Below are positions 8,017 to 15,399 of a stretch of DNA of 64,000 nt, in pieces. The notes beneath the pieces were generated by a model. The model did not search any database. It was not told where the DNA came from and was given only the letters and a program-made list of their open reading frames with translations. A program made the translations under genes and the position numbers. The stretch spans positions 186,001 through 250,000 of the forward strand of contig CAWDUJ010000006.1 in assembly GCA_963805455.1 (NCBI GenBank), written 5' to 3'. Within the stretch, counting starts at the first letter, position 1. The number at the start of each line of letters is the position of its first letter. This stretch comes from VRUE01 sp963805455 (GTDB lineage: Bacteria; Actinomycetota; Thermoleophilia; Solirubrobacterales; 70-9).

Positions 8017-8978
8017 GGGTCGCGGTCCTCCTGGGCGGCCGCTCCTCCGAGCACGACGTCTCGCTCCGCTCCGGGGAGGCCGTCGCCAACGGCCTCGAGG
8101 CGGCGGGCCACGAGGCGCAGCGGGTGACGATCGCCCGCGACGGCAACTGGACCTGCGACGGCGAGGCGGTCGCCCTGGCGCCCGGCGGCGGCCTGTTGGG
8201 CGCCGACGTCGCCTTCCCGGCACTGCACGGACCATTCGGCGAGGACGGCAGCGTCCAGGGCCTGCTCGAGTGGCTCGACGTCGCCTACGTCGGCTCCGAC
8301 GTCCTCTCCTCGGCGATCTGCATGGACAAGCTGACCCTGAAGCGGCTGTTCGCCGCCGCCGGCCTCCCCCAGGTCGATTTCGTCGCGGTGGGGGAGGAGG
8401 GCTGGCGCGAGCTCTGTGCCGGGCTCGGCCTGCCGCTCTGGGTGAAGCCTTCGCGGCTCGGGTCGAGCGTCGGGATCAGCCGGGTCGAGAGCCTCGACGC
8501 GCTCGACGCCGCCGTCGAGGAGGCACGCCGCCACGACCCCCGGGTGATCGTCGAGGCCCCCGCCGAGGGCCGCGAGGTCGAGTGCTCGCTGCTCGGCAAC
8601 GACGATGTCGAGGTCTCGCCGCCGGGCCAGCTCGAGGTGCACGGCCAGTGGTACGACTACGAGCGCAAGTACGGCGAGGGCGGGATGGAGCTTGTGATCC
8701 CGGCCGCGATCCCCGCCGAGCAGCAGGAGCGTGTCCGCGAGCTCGCCCTCGCGGCCTTCCGCCTCGGCGGCTGTTCGGGCCTGGCCCGCTGCGACTTCTT
8801 CGTCGAGCCCGACGGGAGGGTCCTCGTCAACGAGGTCAACACGATGCCCGGCTTCACCGAGACCAGCGTCTACGCAAAGCTCTGGGAGGCCGCCGGTCTC
8901 GCCTACCCCGACCTGTGCCGGCGCCTGGTCGAGCTCGCAGTCGATCGTTACGAGAGCGCCCGCTCCTACGAGTTCTAG
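8013..8978 (+). CDS. ddl: D-alanine--D-alanine ligase
   Basis: 321 residues, ATP-grasp fold. The N-terminal substrate motif is GGRSSEHDVSLRSG, followed by HGPFGEDG, the nucleotide/metal region KPSRLGSSVGIS, and a C-terminal NEVNTMPGFTETSVY. It makes D-Ala-D-Ala for the pentapeptide cross-linked by PbpA. Translation is coupled to pknB through an ATGA overlap, which places precursor synthesis under the same operon as its kinase regulator. Its stop overlaps by 4 bases the stop of the convergent gene at 8975. Confidence 0.96.
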   Translation: MRVAVLLGGRSSEHDVSLRSGEAVANGLEAAGHEAQRVTIARDGNWTCDGEAVALAPGGGLLGADVAFPALHGPFGEDGSVQGLLEWLDVAYVGSDVLSSAICMDKLTLKRLFAAAGLPQVDFVAVGEEGWRELCAGLGLPLWVKPSRLGSSVGISRVESLDALDAAVEEARRHDPRVIVEAPAEGREVECSLLGNDDVEVSPPGQLEVHGQWYDYERKYGEGGMELVIPAAIPAEQQERVRELALAAFRLGGCSGLARCDFFVEPDGRVLVNEVNTMPGFTETSVYAKLWEAAGLAYPDLCRRLVELAVDRYESARSYEF

Positions 8979-10348
8979 CGGGCGATCGTGAAGCCGGCCC
9001 GCTTGACGGAGGCGCCGGCCTTGGCGACGAGCCGGTACTTCCCCGGCTTCAGCGCCCTGCCGCTGACCCTGCCATCGAACCTGAAGCTGTTCTGGCCCGC
9101 CGCTCCCCGTTCGGTGACGGCTCCCCTGGGACGCCCGTGCCGCGCGCACCTCTTCTTGCCGCGGTTGGCGGTCGTCTGCCGGCGGCAACGACCGCCAACC
9201 CTGCGGCCCGGGAGCCTGCGTTCGACGACGAACTCGACAGTGGCCGCGGCGGTAAGTCCGTAGCTGACGATCGCCCCACGTCGGCTCTTGGCGGAGGGCC
9301 GGCTGACCAGCTGCCCGGCGTGGGGCAGCGGGCGGAAGGATTTCGGCGACACCGAGAGGGAGGTGAGCGCGCCCGCCGGCGCGCCCGCCGGGACGAACTC
9401 GAACGCACCGATGTCGGGTGCGGTGCCGAGGGTCCTGGGGTTGCCGGCAAGGTCCAGCGGCCCGATCCCCGTCGGTGACCCGGCGTCGATCGTCGGCGAG
9501 CCAGGCGCCTCGCGGTAATCGCCGACGCCGGCGTTGACGAAGAGCGGCGGGGCGAGTTGATTTGCGGGGCCGGTGACCGATGCGGCCCCGTCAGCGGAGA
9601 CCGAGTCGAAGTTCGAGTTGGAGACATCGATCACCCCCGGTCCCTGGAGGGCGTCTTCCCCCCGCAGGTCGAACCGGCCCCCGCTCGCGATCGAGTTGGT
9701 GAGGACGAGGGTGTGGTGTCCCCCGGCCCCGCCCGTGTATCTGGCCTGGATCCCGACCGAGTTCTCTCCGCTCGCGATCGCGGTCACGTTACGGACGACC
9801 GATGGCGGTTCCCCCGCCGCGAGGGCCAGCGACTCGATCGCCAGCGAGTTGGTCCCTTCGCCTCGCAGGAGGCTGTCTCGGACCAGGCATTCCTGGAACT
9901 GGACCAGCCCGGCGGCGCCTTCGCCGATCCCGGTCGCGCGGACCCCTTCAACCCAGCTGGCGCTCCCGCAGCGGACCCCGATGCCCTCGGTCTCGCGGTT
10001 GACGACTTCGATGTAGCTGAGGCTGCTGTCCGGGGCGTTCATGTTGATCGCCGGCAGCCCGCCGAGCTCGGCGCCGACCCGCGGCATCGGCCCCGCGGGG
10101 TCCCCGTGTATCTGCAGGCCGCCGTAGACGACGTTGATCGGCGCCCCGGTCACCGTGTAATCGCCGGCGGTGACGATCACCTCGTCATTCGCCGAGGCGC
10201 CGTTAATCGCGTCCGCCAGATTGCAGGGTTCCGGTTTGGTGCATTCGACGCCGGCCGCGCCCGGCGCCGCATAGCGCTGGGCCGCCTGCGCTGCGGTCGG
10301 GAAGGCGAGCAGAGCGATGCACGCGACCACTCGCAGGGCGAAACTCAC
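8975..10348 (-). CDS. Secreted right-handed beta-helix protein
   Basis: 457 residues. A signal peptide (MSFALRVVACIALLAF...AQA) is followed by a motif typical of pectate-lyase/pentapeptide-like parallel beta-helices (CNLADAINGASANDEVIVTAGDY, then repeats of short beta strands to about residue 320). A conserved GNPRTLGTAPDIGAFE motif closes the helix. The C-terminal roughly 60 residues form a separate module ending FRFDGRVSGR-LKPGKYRLVAKA, similar to the end of the PKD protein at 40347. No catalytic residues can be assigned; a surface or extracellular carbohydrate-binding role is inferred. Confidence 0.82.
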   Translation of the reverse strand: MSFALRVVACIALLAFPTAAQAAQRYAAPGAAGVECTKPEPCNLADAINGASANDEVIVTAGDYTVTGAPINVVYGGLQIHGDPAGPMPRVGAELGGLPAINMNAPDSSLSYIEVVNRETEGIGVRCGSASWVEGVRATGIGEGAAGLVQFQECLVRDSLLRGEGTNSLAIESLALAAGEPPSVVRNVTAIASGENSVGIQARYTGGAGGHHTLVLTNSIASGGRFDLRGEDALQGPGVIDVSNSNFDSVSADGAASVTGPANQLAPPLFVNAGVGDYREAPGSPTIDAGSPTGIGPLDLAGNPRTLGTAPDIGAFEFVPAGAPAGALTSLSVSPKSFRPLPHAGQLVSRPSAKSRRGAIVSYGLTAAATVEFVVERRLPGRRVGGRCRRQTTANRGKKRCARHGRPRGAVTERGAAGQNSFRFDGRVSGRALKPGKYRLVAKAGASVKRAGFTIAR

Positions 10349-10366
10349 GAGCCGATCGTAGCGCTG

Positions 10367-11218
10367 CTACGCGGTGACGGTCCAGGCGAATTTCGCCGCG
10401 GTGGAATCGCGGTTGCCGGCCGCATCGATGGAGCGGACCCTGAAGTTGTGCCGCCCGAGCGCGACGGTCCGTTTGAACGGGGAGCTGCAGGGTTTGAACG
10501 ACCGTCTGTCGAGCCTGCATTCGAAGGTCGACCCGGGCTCGTCGGCGCTGAACCGAAACCGGGCCTTGGTGCTCGAGGTGCTCTTCTTCGGGTGTTTCGT
10601 GATCGTGGTCTCCGGCGGGTCGACGTCGGCACAGGACCCCTGACGGGACGGGTCGGTGGCGCAGGCATCCTGGGTCTCGTCGCCGTAGCCGTCGTGGTCC
10701 GCGTCGGGCTCGATGTCGGCAGCGACGTTGAGGCGGAATCCACCTTCGAGGAGCATCGCCGGCGCCTCGCCGACCGCAGTTTCCCCGGCCACCCCAATCG
10801 TGTCTTCCCCTTTTTTCGTGAAGACCTCACAGTCCAGGACCTCTTTCGTCATCCCAAGTCCAAGCCGCTCACCGCCGGAAACGGGGATCCGGACCGCGAA
10901 CTCCCCACCGCCGGAGACGGTTCGAGGATCACTGGCGAGGAGCCTCAAGCTCGATCCCTCCTCGCGCCAGAGCAGAAACGAGAGCTCGCCCGTGGCGGTG
11001 GTCCGCCAGCGGGTGAGGACGCCGCCCGGCGGGGGAACGGCATAGCCGGGGCCGGTCACGTTTGAGATCTGCACCGTGTAGGCAGGGCCGCAATCGCCCA
11101 GGCCGCCCTCGATCGGCGGCGCCTGTCCGATCGTCACCGCCGCGGAGGCGGGGACCGCCGCTGCGATCGCAAATCCGACCGCCGCGCCCAACGTCGCGGC
11201 GATACGTCGCGCAAGCAT
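10367..11218 (-). CDS. Secreted protein with Ca-binding type-3-like loop and Ig-like C-terminus
   Basis: 283 residues. The N-terminal signal peptide contains AAVGFAIAAAVPASAA. The middle region carries an acidic DADHDGYGDETQDAC segment resembling thrombospondin type-3/EF-like calcium loops. The C-terminus (ETTITKHP...STFECRLD...GRHNFRVRSIDAAGN) is an Ig-like module seen repeatedly in secreted proteins of this lineage. It follows the beta-helix gene's start by 18 bases on the same strand, with a 6-bp hairpin (10357-10371) at the junction. Function unknown. Confidence 0.75.
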   Translation of the reverse strand: MLARRIAATLGAAVGFAIAAAVPASAAVTIGQAPPIEGGLGDCGPAYTVQISNVTGPGYAVPPPGGVLTRWRTTATGELSFLLWREEGSSLRLLASDPRTVSGGGEFAVRIPVSGGERLGLGMTKEVLDCEVFTKKGEDTIGVAGETAVGEAPAMLLEGGFRLNVAADIEPDADHDGYGDETQDACATDPSRQGSCADVDPPETTITKHPKKSTSSTKARFRFSADEPGSTFECRLDRRSFKPCSSPFKRTVALGRHNFRVRSIDAAGNRDSTAAKFAWTVTA

Positions 11219-11238
11219 GGGCGCGAGTGTAGCGTCGC

Positions 11239-12756
11239 TCAGTCGAGTAGTTTGATGTCGCTGATTTCGACCTGGTAGCGGCCGGGCTGGTCACGGGCTT
11301 CGGAGGCCTTGGTGAACCAGAGCAGGAAGTAGGTCGAGGGCTGGGGCACCCTGAGGCCGATCTCCGCGGTGCTCGGGGCGTCGGAGATGTCGCCAACGGG
11401 TTCGTCCCACCCGGTCAGGTCGGAGGGGGGGCCGGCGGCGGCGGCGAAGACCTGCGCGTCCCAGCCCGGCGTCGGGGTGCGGACGATCATCGTTTTCGGC
11501 CGCGCCGGCGAGTTGACGGTGACGTAGATGCCGACCCCCGGGTCGGGGCCGGTCTTGGTCCCGGCGAAGACGTCGGAGTCGTAGTGCTCGGTTTCCCACG
11601 CGGTCCCGGTCGGGTCGCCGTCGGCCGCGAGCTTAACCTTGCTGCCGACCTCCTCGCCGTCGCCCTGAGGGTCGTAGTCGGTCGCCGAGGTGACCTCGAC
11701 CGGCGCTCCTTTGCCCTTGTTGGCGCCACCACCGCCGAACAGGCCGTCGGAGATCAGCTGCGCCGCGAGCAGCGCCCCGCCGGCGACCAGCAGCAGTCCG
11801 ACGATCGCCGCCCAGGACCAGCGTGCCCGGCTCGAGAGCTTGCGCTTCGGCGGCGGCACCGCCTCGAGGACGCTGGTCGCCTCGCCGGTCGTCGAGCCCG
11901 CCCGCGCCGCCTCTACCTCGAGCGCGGTCTCGAGGTCGTCGATCATCTCGCCGATCGAGTGGTAGCGCTCCTCGGCGTTCTTCGCGGTCGATCTCTCGAC
12001 CACCAGCGCCGCCGCCGCCGAGACCTCGGGCCGCCGCCGCTGGACGTCCGGCAGGTCCTCGTTCACGTGTTTCATCGCGACGCCGACCTGGCTATCGGCG
12101 TGGAACGGGACCTGCCCGACCAGCATCTCGTAGAGGACGACGCCGAGCGAGTAGACGTCGGAGCGGGGGTCAACGCCACGTCCCATCGCCTGCTCGGGGG
12201 CGACGTAGTCGGTGGTGCCGAGGACGCGCCCGGTGGCGGTCATCCCGTCCTGTTCGAGCTGGCGCGAGATCCCGAAGTCGGTCAGCTTGGCGCGGCCCTC
12301 CTCGTCGATCAGGACGTTCTGCGGCTTGATGTCACGGTGGACCATCTGCCGCGCGTGGGCGACGCTGAGGCCGCGGGCGATCTCGATCGCGTAGGCCAGT
12401 GCCTCCTGGGTGTCGAGCGCCCCGACCCGTGCGATCCGCTGCTTCAGGGTCTCGCCCTTGACGTACTCGAAGACGATGTAGGGGTGGCCCTCGTCCTCGC
12501 CGGCGTCGATCACCGAGACGACATTCGGGTTGGAGAGCTTGGCCACTGCGCGGGCCTCCTGGCGGAACCGCTCGAGCTGGTCCGGCTGCTCGGACATCTC
12601 GCGGTGCATCACCTTCACCGCCACCGGCCGGTCGAGCGTCTCGTCGCGGGCCAGGTAGACGGTCGACATCCCGCCGCTGCCGAGCTTCGCCTCCAGCCGG
12701 TAACGGCCGGAGAGCACGGTTCCGATCATCCGGGCAGAGGTCGAGCGAGCATCCAT
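11239..12756 (-). CDS. Ser/Thr kinase with extracellular MviN-like discoidin domain
   Basis: 505 residues from ATG 12756 (MDARSTSARMIG...); the frame is open further upstream, but that would run through purM. The kinase has GSGGMSTVY, HRDIKPQN and DFG. A membrane span (WSWAAIVGLLLVAGGALLAAQL) follows a basic patch. The extracellular part (DYDPQGDGEEV...ADGDPTGTAWETEHY...GVGIYVTV) resembles the F5/8-type domain at the C-terminus of mycobacterial MviN. I infer a surface-sensing kinase, distinct from PknB because it has no PASTA repeats. It is 68 bases downstream of purM on the same strand. Confidence 0.9.
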   Translation of the reverse strand: MDARSTSARMIGTVLSGRYRLEAKLGSGGMSTVYLARDETLDRPVAVKVMHREMSEQPDQLERFRQEARAVAKLSNPNVVSVIDAGEDEGHPYIVFEYVKGETLKQRIARVGALDTQEALAYAIEIARGLSVAHARQMVHRDIKPQNVLIDEEGRAKLTDFGISRQLEQDGMTATGRVLGTTDYVAPEQAMGRGVDPRSDVYSLGVVLYEMLVGQVPFHADSQVGVAMKHVNEDLPDVQRRRPEVSAAAALVVERSTAKNAEERYHSIGEMIDDLETALEVEAARAGSTTGEATSVLEAVPPPKRKLSSRARWSWAAIVGLLLVAGGALLAAQLISDGLFGGGGANKGKGAPVEVTSATDYDPQGDGEEVGSKVKLAADGDPTGTAWETEHYDSDVFAGTKTGPDPGVGIYVTVNSPARPKTMIVRTPTPGWDAQVFAAAAGPPSDLTGWDEPVGDISDAPSTAEIGLRVPQPSTYFLLWFTKASEARDQPGRYQVEISDIKLLD

Positions 12757-12824
12757 GTTTCTGGGTCCATTGTCGGGCACGGGCCGTCCCGATGTGGGTT
12801 CTCTGTCCCGGCGGCGTCTCCCGC

Positions 12825-13835
12825 TCAGGCGCGGGAGATTTCGCCCACGGCGGCGGAGGCGCGACCGATGCGGCTCGCACCCGGGTGGTGCTTGCGCAGG
12901 AGCTCCAGCGCCGCGGCCTCGTCCTCGGCGGCGACGACGCAACAGAAGCCGCATCCCATGTTGAAGACCCGGTGCATCTCCTCGTCGCCGACGCCGGCCC
13001 GCTCGTCGATCAGCTCGAAGATCGGCGGCACCGGCAGCGGCGCGTCGATCTCGTAGCCGACCTCGGCGGCCATCCGCAGCAGGTTCTCGAGGCCGCCGGA
13101 GGTGATGTGGGCGAGCCCGCGGACGTCGACGTTCGAGCGCAGCAGCTCGACGACCGGTCGGGCGTAGATCTCGGTCGGCTCGAGGAGGACATCGCCGAGG
13201 GGCCGGCCGAGGCGGCCGGCCGGGTCCTCGTCGAGGGGAAGCCCGTCGAGCGCCGAGCGCGCAAGCGTGTAGCCGTTGGAGTGGACCCCGCTCGAGGGCA
13301 GCCCGATCACCGGGTCCCCGGCTGCGACCGTCGAGCCGTCGATGATCGCGTCGAGCGCGACCGTTCCGAAACACGCCCCGGCGACATCGAAGCCGCGGAC
13401 CAGGTCGCCGAGCTGGGCGAGCTCGCCGCCGGGGATCTCGACCCCGGCCAGTTCGGCTCCGCGCGCAAGGCCGATCCCGATCTGCTCGCAGACCTCGGGG
13501 TCGGCGCGCTCGATCGCGATGTAGTCGAGCATTGCCAGCGGCTCGGCGCCGACGCAGATCACGTCGTTGACGTTCATCGCGACGCAGTCGATCCCGACGG
13601 TATCGAAGCGGCCGAGCTGCTCGGCGACGAGAAGCTTCGTCCCGACGCCGTCGGTCGAGAGCGCGATCCCGGTCCGGTCGTCGATCCGGATCACGCTCGC
13701 GTAGTGGCCGGGCAGCGGCACCTGCAGCGACGGCCGCCCGAGCTGGATCCTCCCGAGAGCACCGACGAGCGCGGCGACGGCGGAGTCAGCCGCCTCCTGG
13801 TCGACCCCCGCCTGCGCATAGACATCCTTACTCAT
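12825..13835 (-). CDS. purM: Phosphoribosylformylglycinamidine cyclo-ligase (AIR synthetase)
   Basis: 336 residues, close to the usual family length. The ATP-binding motif region STDGVGTKLLVAEQLGRFDT and the following GIDCVAMNVNDVICVGAEPLAMLDYIA are characteristic of PurM, as is GLPSSGVHSNGYTLAR. It closes the imidazole ring of FGAM to AIR in purine synthesis. The start ATG at 13835 overlaps the end of uppP by 8 bases, so it lies in a dedA-uppP-purM transcription unit. No other purine gene is adjacent. Confidence 0.96.
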   Translation of the reverse strand: MSKDVYAQAGVDQEAADSAVAALVGALGRIQLGRPSLQVPLPGHYASVIRIDDRTGIALSTDGVGTKLLVAEQLGRFDTVGIDCVAMNVNDVICVGAEPLAMLDYIAIERADPEVCEQIGIGLARGAELAGVEIPGGELAQLGDLVRGFDVAGACFGTVALDAIIDGSTVAAGDPVIGLPSSGVHSNGYTLARSALDGLPLDEDPAGRLGRPLGDVLLEPTEIYARPVVELLRSNVDVRGLAHITSGGLENLLRMAAEVGYEIDAPLPVPPIFELIDERAGVGDEEMHRVFNMGCGFCCVVAAEDEAAALELLRKHHPGASRIGRASAAVGEISRA

Positions 13836-14643
13836 TGTTTCTCAGCTTCGCAAGAACCGCGGCGGCGAGGCCGGCCCGGTAGACGGCATAGGGCCAGAGC
13901 GCCCGGTCGCGCTCGACGAGCCCGATCAGACGCTGCGAGGCGAGGGTCGAGGCGAACGAGGCGCCGACCCCGATGGCCATCGCGCGCCGCAGCTCGGGAG
14001 AGGCGCCGCGGCGCCGCAGCCGCACCCCCTTGAGGATGCTGGCGCCGACGATGATCGGCAGCGCGATTGTCCGCGAGAGGAGGTTGGCCTGGTCGCGCGA
14101 GAAGCGGCGCCAGCGCGCGGCGGCGAGGGTGATCCCGTTGCGCGAGACGCCCGGGACGAGCGCCGCCGCCTGGGCGACCCCGAGGACCAACCCGTCGGTC
14201 GGGGTGGCGTCCCCGCGTCCCCGCTCCTGCGGCCGCTGGTCAGCGGCAAGCATCGCCGCGGCACCGGCGAGCAATCCGAGCGCCGTCGCCCGCGGCCCCC
14301 CGAGGCGTTGCTCGATCGGGCGCTCGAGCGTGTAGCCGACGACAGCGGCGGGGAGGAAGGAGAGGCTGAGGAGCAGCGCCCGCCGCAGGTCGAAGCTCCG
14401 CAGCTCCTCGACGATCAGCTGCCGCTGGCCGATCAGGAGCGCCGCGGCGGCACCCGCATGGAGGGCGACCTCAAAGCTCTTGCGGACCTCCGGGTCGAGC
14501 CCGTCCCAATCCCAGCCGGCGAGCCAGGGGACGAGGACGATGTGGGCGGAGCTGGAGACCGGCAGCAGCTCGGCCGGCCCCTGGACGACTCCCAGCGCCA
14601 GCGCCCGGCCGGCGGGGATGCGGCCGTCAGCCCCTCGGGTCAA
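13828..14643 (-). CDS. uppP: Undecaprenyl-diphosphate phosphatase
   Basis: 271 residues from TTG 14643, which overlaps the dedA stop as TTGA (14640-14643); an open frame extends much further upstream but is antisense to capD. The two BacA/UppP active-site regions are present: QGPAELLPVSSSAH near residue 20 and PGVSRNG near residue 150. Eight or so membrane segments are predicted. It recycles undecaprenyl carrier lipid, required both by the wall genes upstream and by the polysaccharide locus that follows. The family consensus in the second motif is PGxSRSG; Asn replaces the second Ser here. Confidence 0.92.
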   Translation of the reverse strand: MTRGADGRIPAGRALALGVVQGPAELLPVSSSAHIVLVPWLAGWDWDGLDPEVRKSFEVALHAGAAAALLIGQRQLIVEELRSFDLRRALLLSLSFLPAAVVGYTLERPIEQRLGGPRATALGLLAGAAAMLAADQRPQERGRGDATPTDGLVLGVAQAAALVPGVSRNGITLAAARWRRFSRDQANLLSRTIALPIIVGASILKGVRLRRRGASPELRRAMAIGVGASFASTLASQRLIGLVERDRALWPYAVYRAGLAAAVLAKLRNNE

Positions 14644-15320
14644 GCTCCGCCCGAGCCGGCGGTGTCGGGGTCGGGGTCCGGCGCGGGCTCCAGCCCGCGC
14701 CGCCGCCGCCGCCGGATCAGCAAGTACGCGATCAGAGCGATCACAGCGAGGACGACGACGTAGTCGAGGTAGTGGAGGTGTTCGCGCCACTCTTCCCAGT
14801 TCTCGCCGACCGCCTTGCCGATCAGCGCCAGCGCCAGGACCCAGGGGATGGAGCCGAGCAGCGTGTACGTCGTGAAGCGCCAGAACGGCATCTTCGCCAC
14901 CCCCGCCGGCAGCGAGATGAAGGTGCGGACGATCGGCAGCATCCGTGAGAAGAAGACGGTGGCACTGCCGTAGCGCTCGAACCAGTCGTCGGCCCATTTG
15001 AGGTGTTTCGGGCTGATGTGGATCAGCTTGTTCTTCTCGAGCAGGTCGAGGCGGCCGTAATACCCGACCGCGTAGGCGATCCAGGAGCCGGCAAGGTTCC
15101 CCAGCACCCCGGCGGTGACGACCCCGAACAGGGTCAGTTCGCCGGCGGCGACGCTGGAGCCTGCGAACAGCATGATCGCCTCGCTCGGGATCGGCATGCA
15201 CGCGGACTCGAGCGTCATCAGGATGAAGACCGCCGGAAGGCCGGTGCTGCTGATGAAGTCGGTCCCCGCGTTGACGATCGGGTTGAGGAAGAAGTCTGAG
15301 AAGCTGGCGAAGGGGAGCAT
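14640..15320 (-). CDS. DedA-family membrane protein
   Basis: About 226 residues from ATG 15320; a TTG 39 bases upstream (15359) is an alternative, and neither has a strong ribosome-binding site. DedA/VTT hallmarks are visible: E-S-A-x-x-P-I-P-S-E near residue 40, G-N-L-A-G-S-x-I-A-Y-x-x-G, and FFSRMLPIVRTFISLPAG. DedA proteins support membrane homeostasis, and some recycle undecaprenyl phosphate by flipping it. That fits its translational coupling to uppP. The gene is divergent from capD across about 80 bases. Confidence 0.9.
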   Translation of the reverse strand: MLPFASFSDFFLNPIVNAGTDFISSTGLPAVFILMTLESACMPIPSEAIMLFAGSSVAAGELTLFGVVTAGVLGNLAGSWIAYAVGYYGRLDLLEKNKLIHISPKHLKWADDWFERYGSATVFFSRMLPIVRTFISLPAGVAKMPFWRFTTYTLLGSIPWVLALALIGKAVGENWEEWREHLHYLDYVVVLAVIALIAYLLIRRRRRRGLEPAPDPDPDTAGSGGA

Positions 15321-15399
15321 GCGGGGACCGGGGATTGTAGGCAGGGAGCCGGGTAGCAACTAAGATCGAGTCAGCGAAGCGCGAAAGGTATTTTCCGTA

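Noticed and set aside
6711..9188. 825-residue minus-strand open frame across pknB and ddl
   Set aside because: It lies opposite two well-supported genes with all catalytic motifs and shows no domain of its own.
10357..10371. Terminator between the two secreted-protein genes
   Set aside because: The hairpin CGTAGC/GCTACG overlaps the upstream stop codon, but it is short, lacks a T-run and the genes are 18 bases apart, so they may be independent or co-transcribed; not callable.
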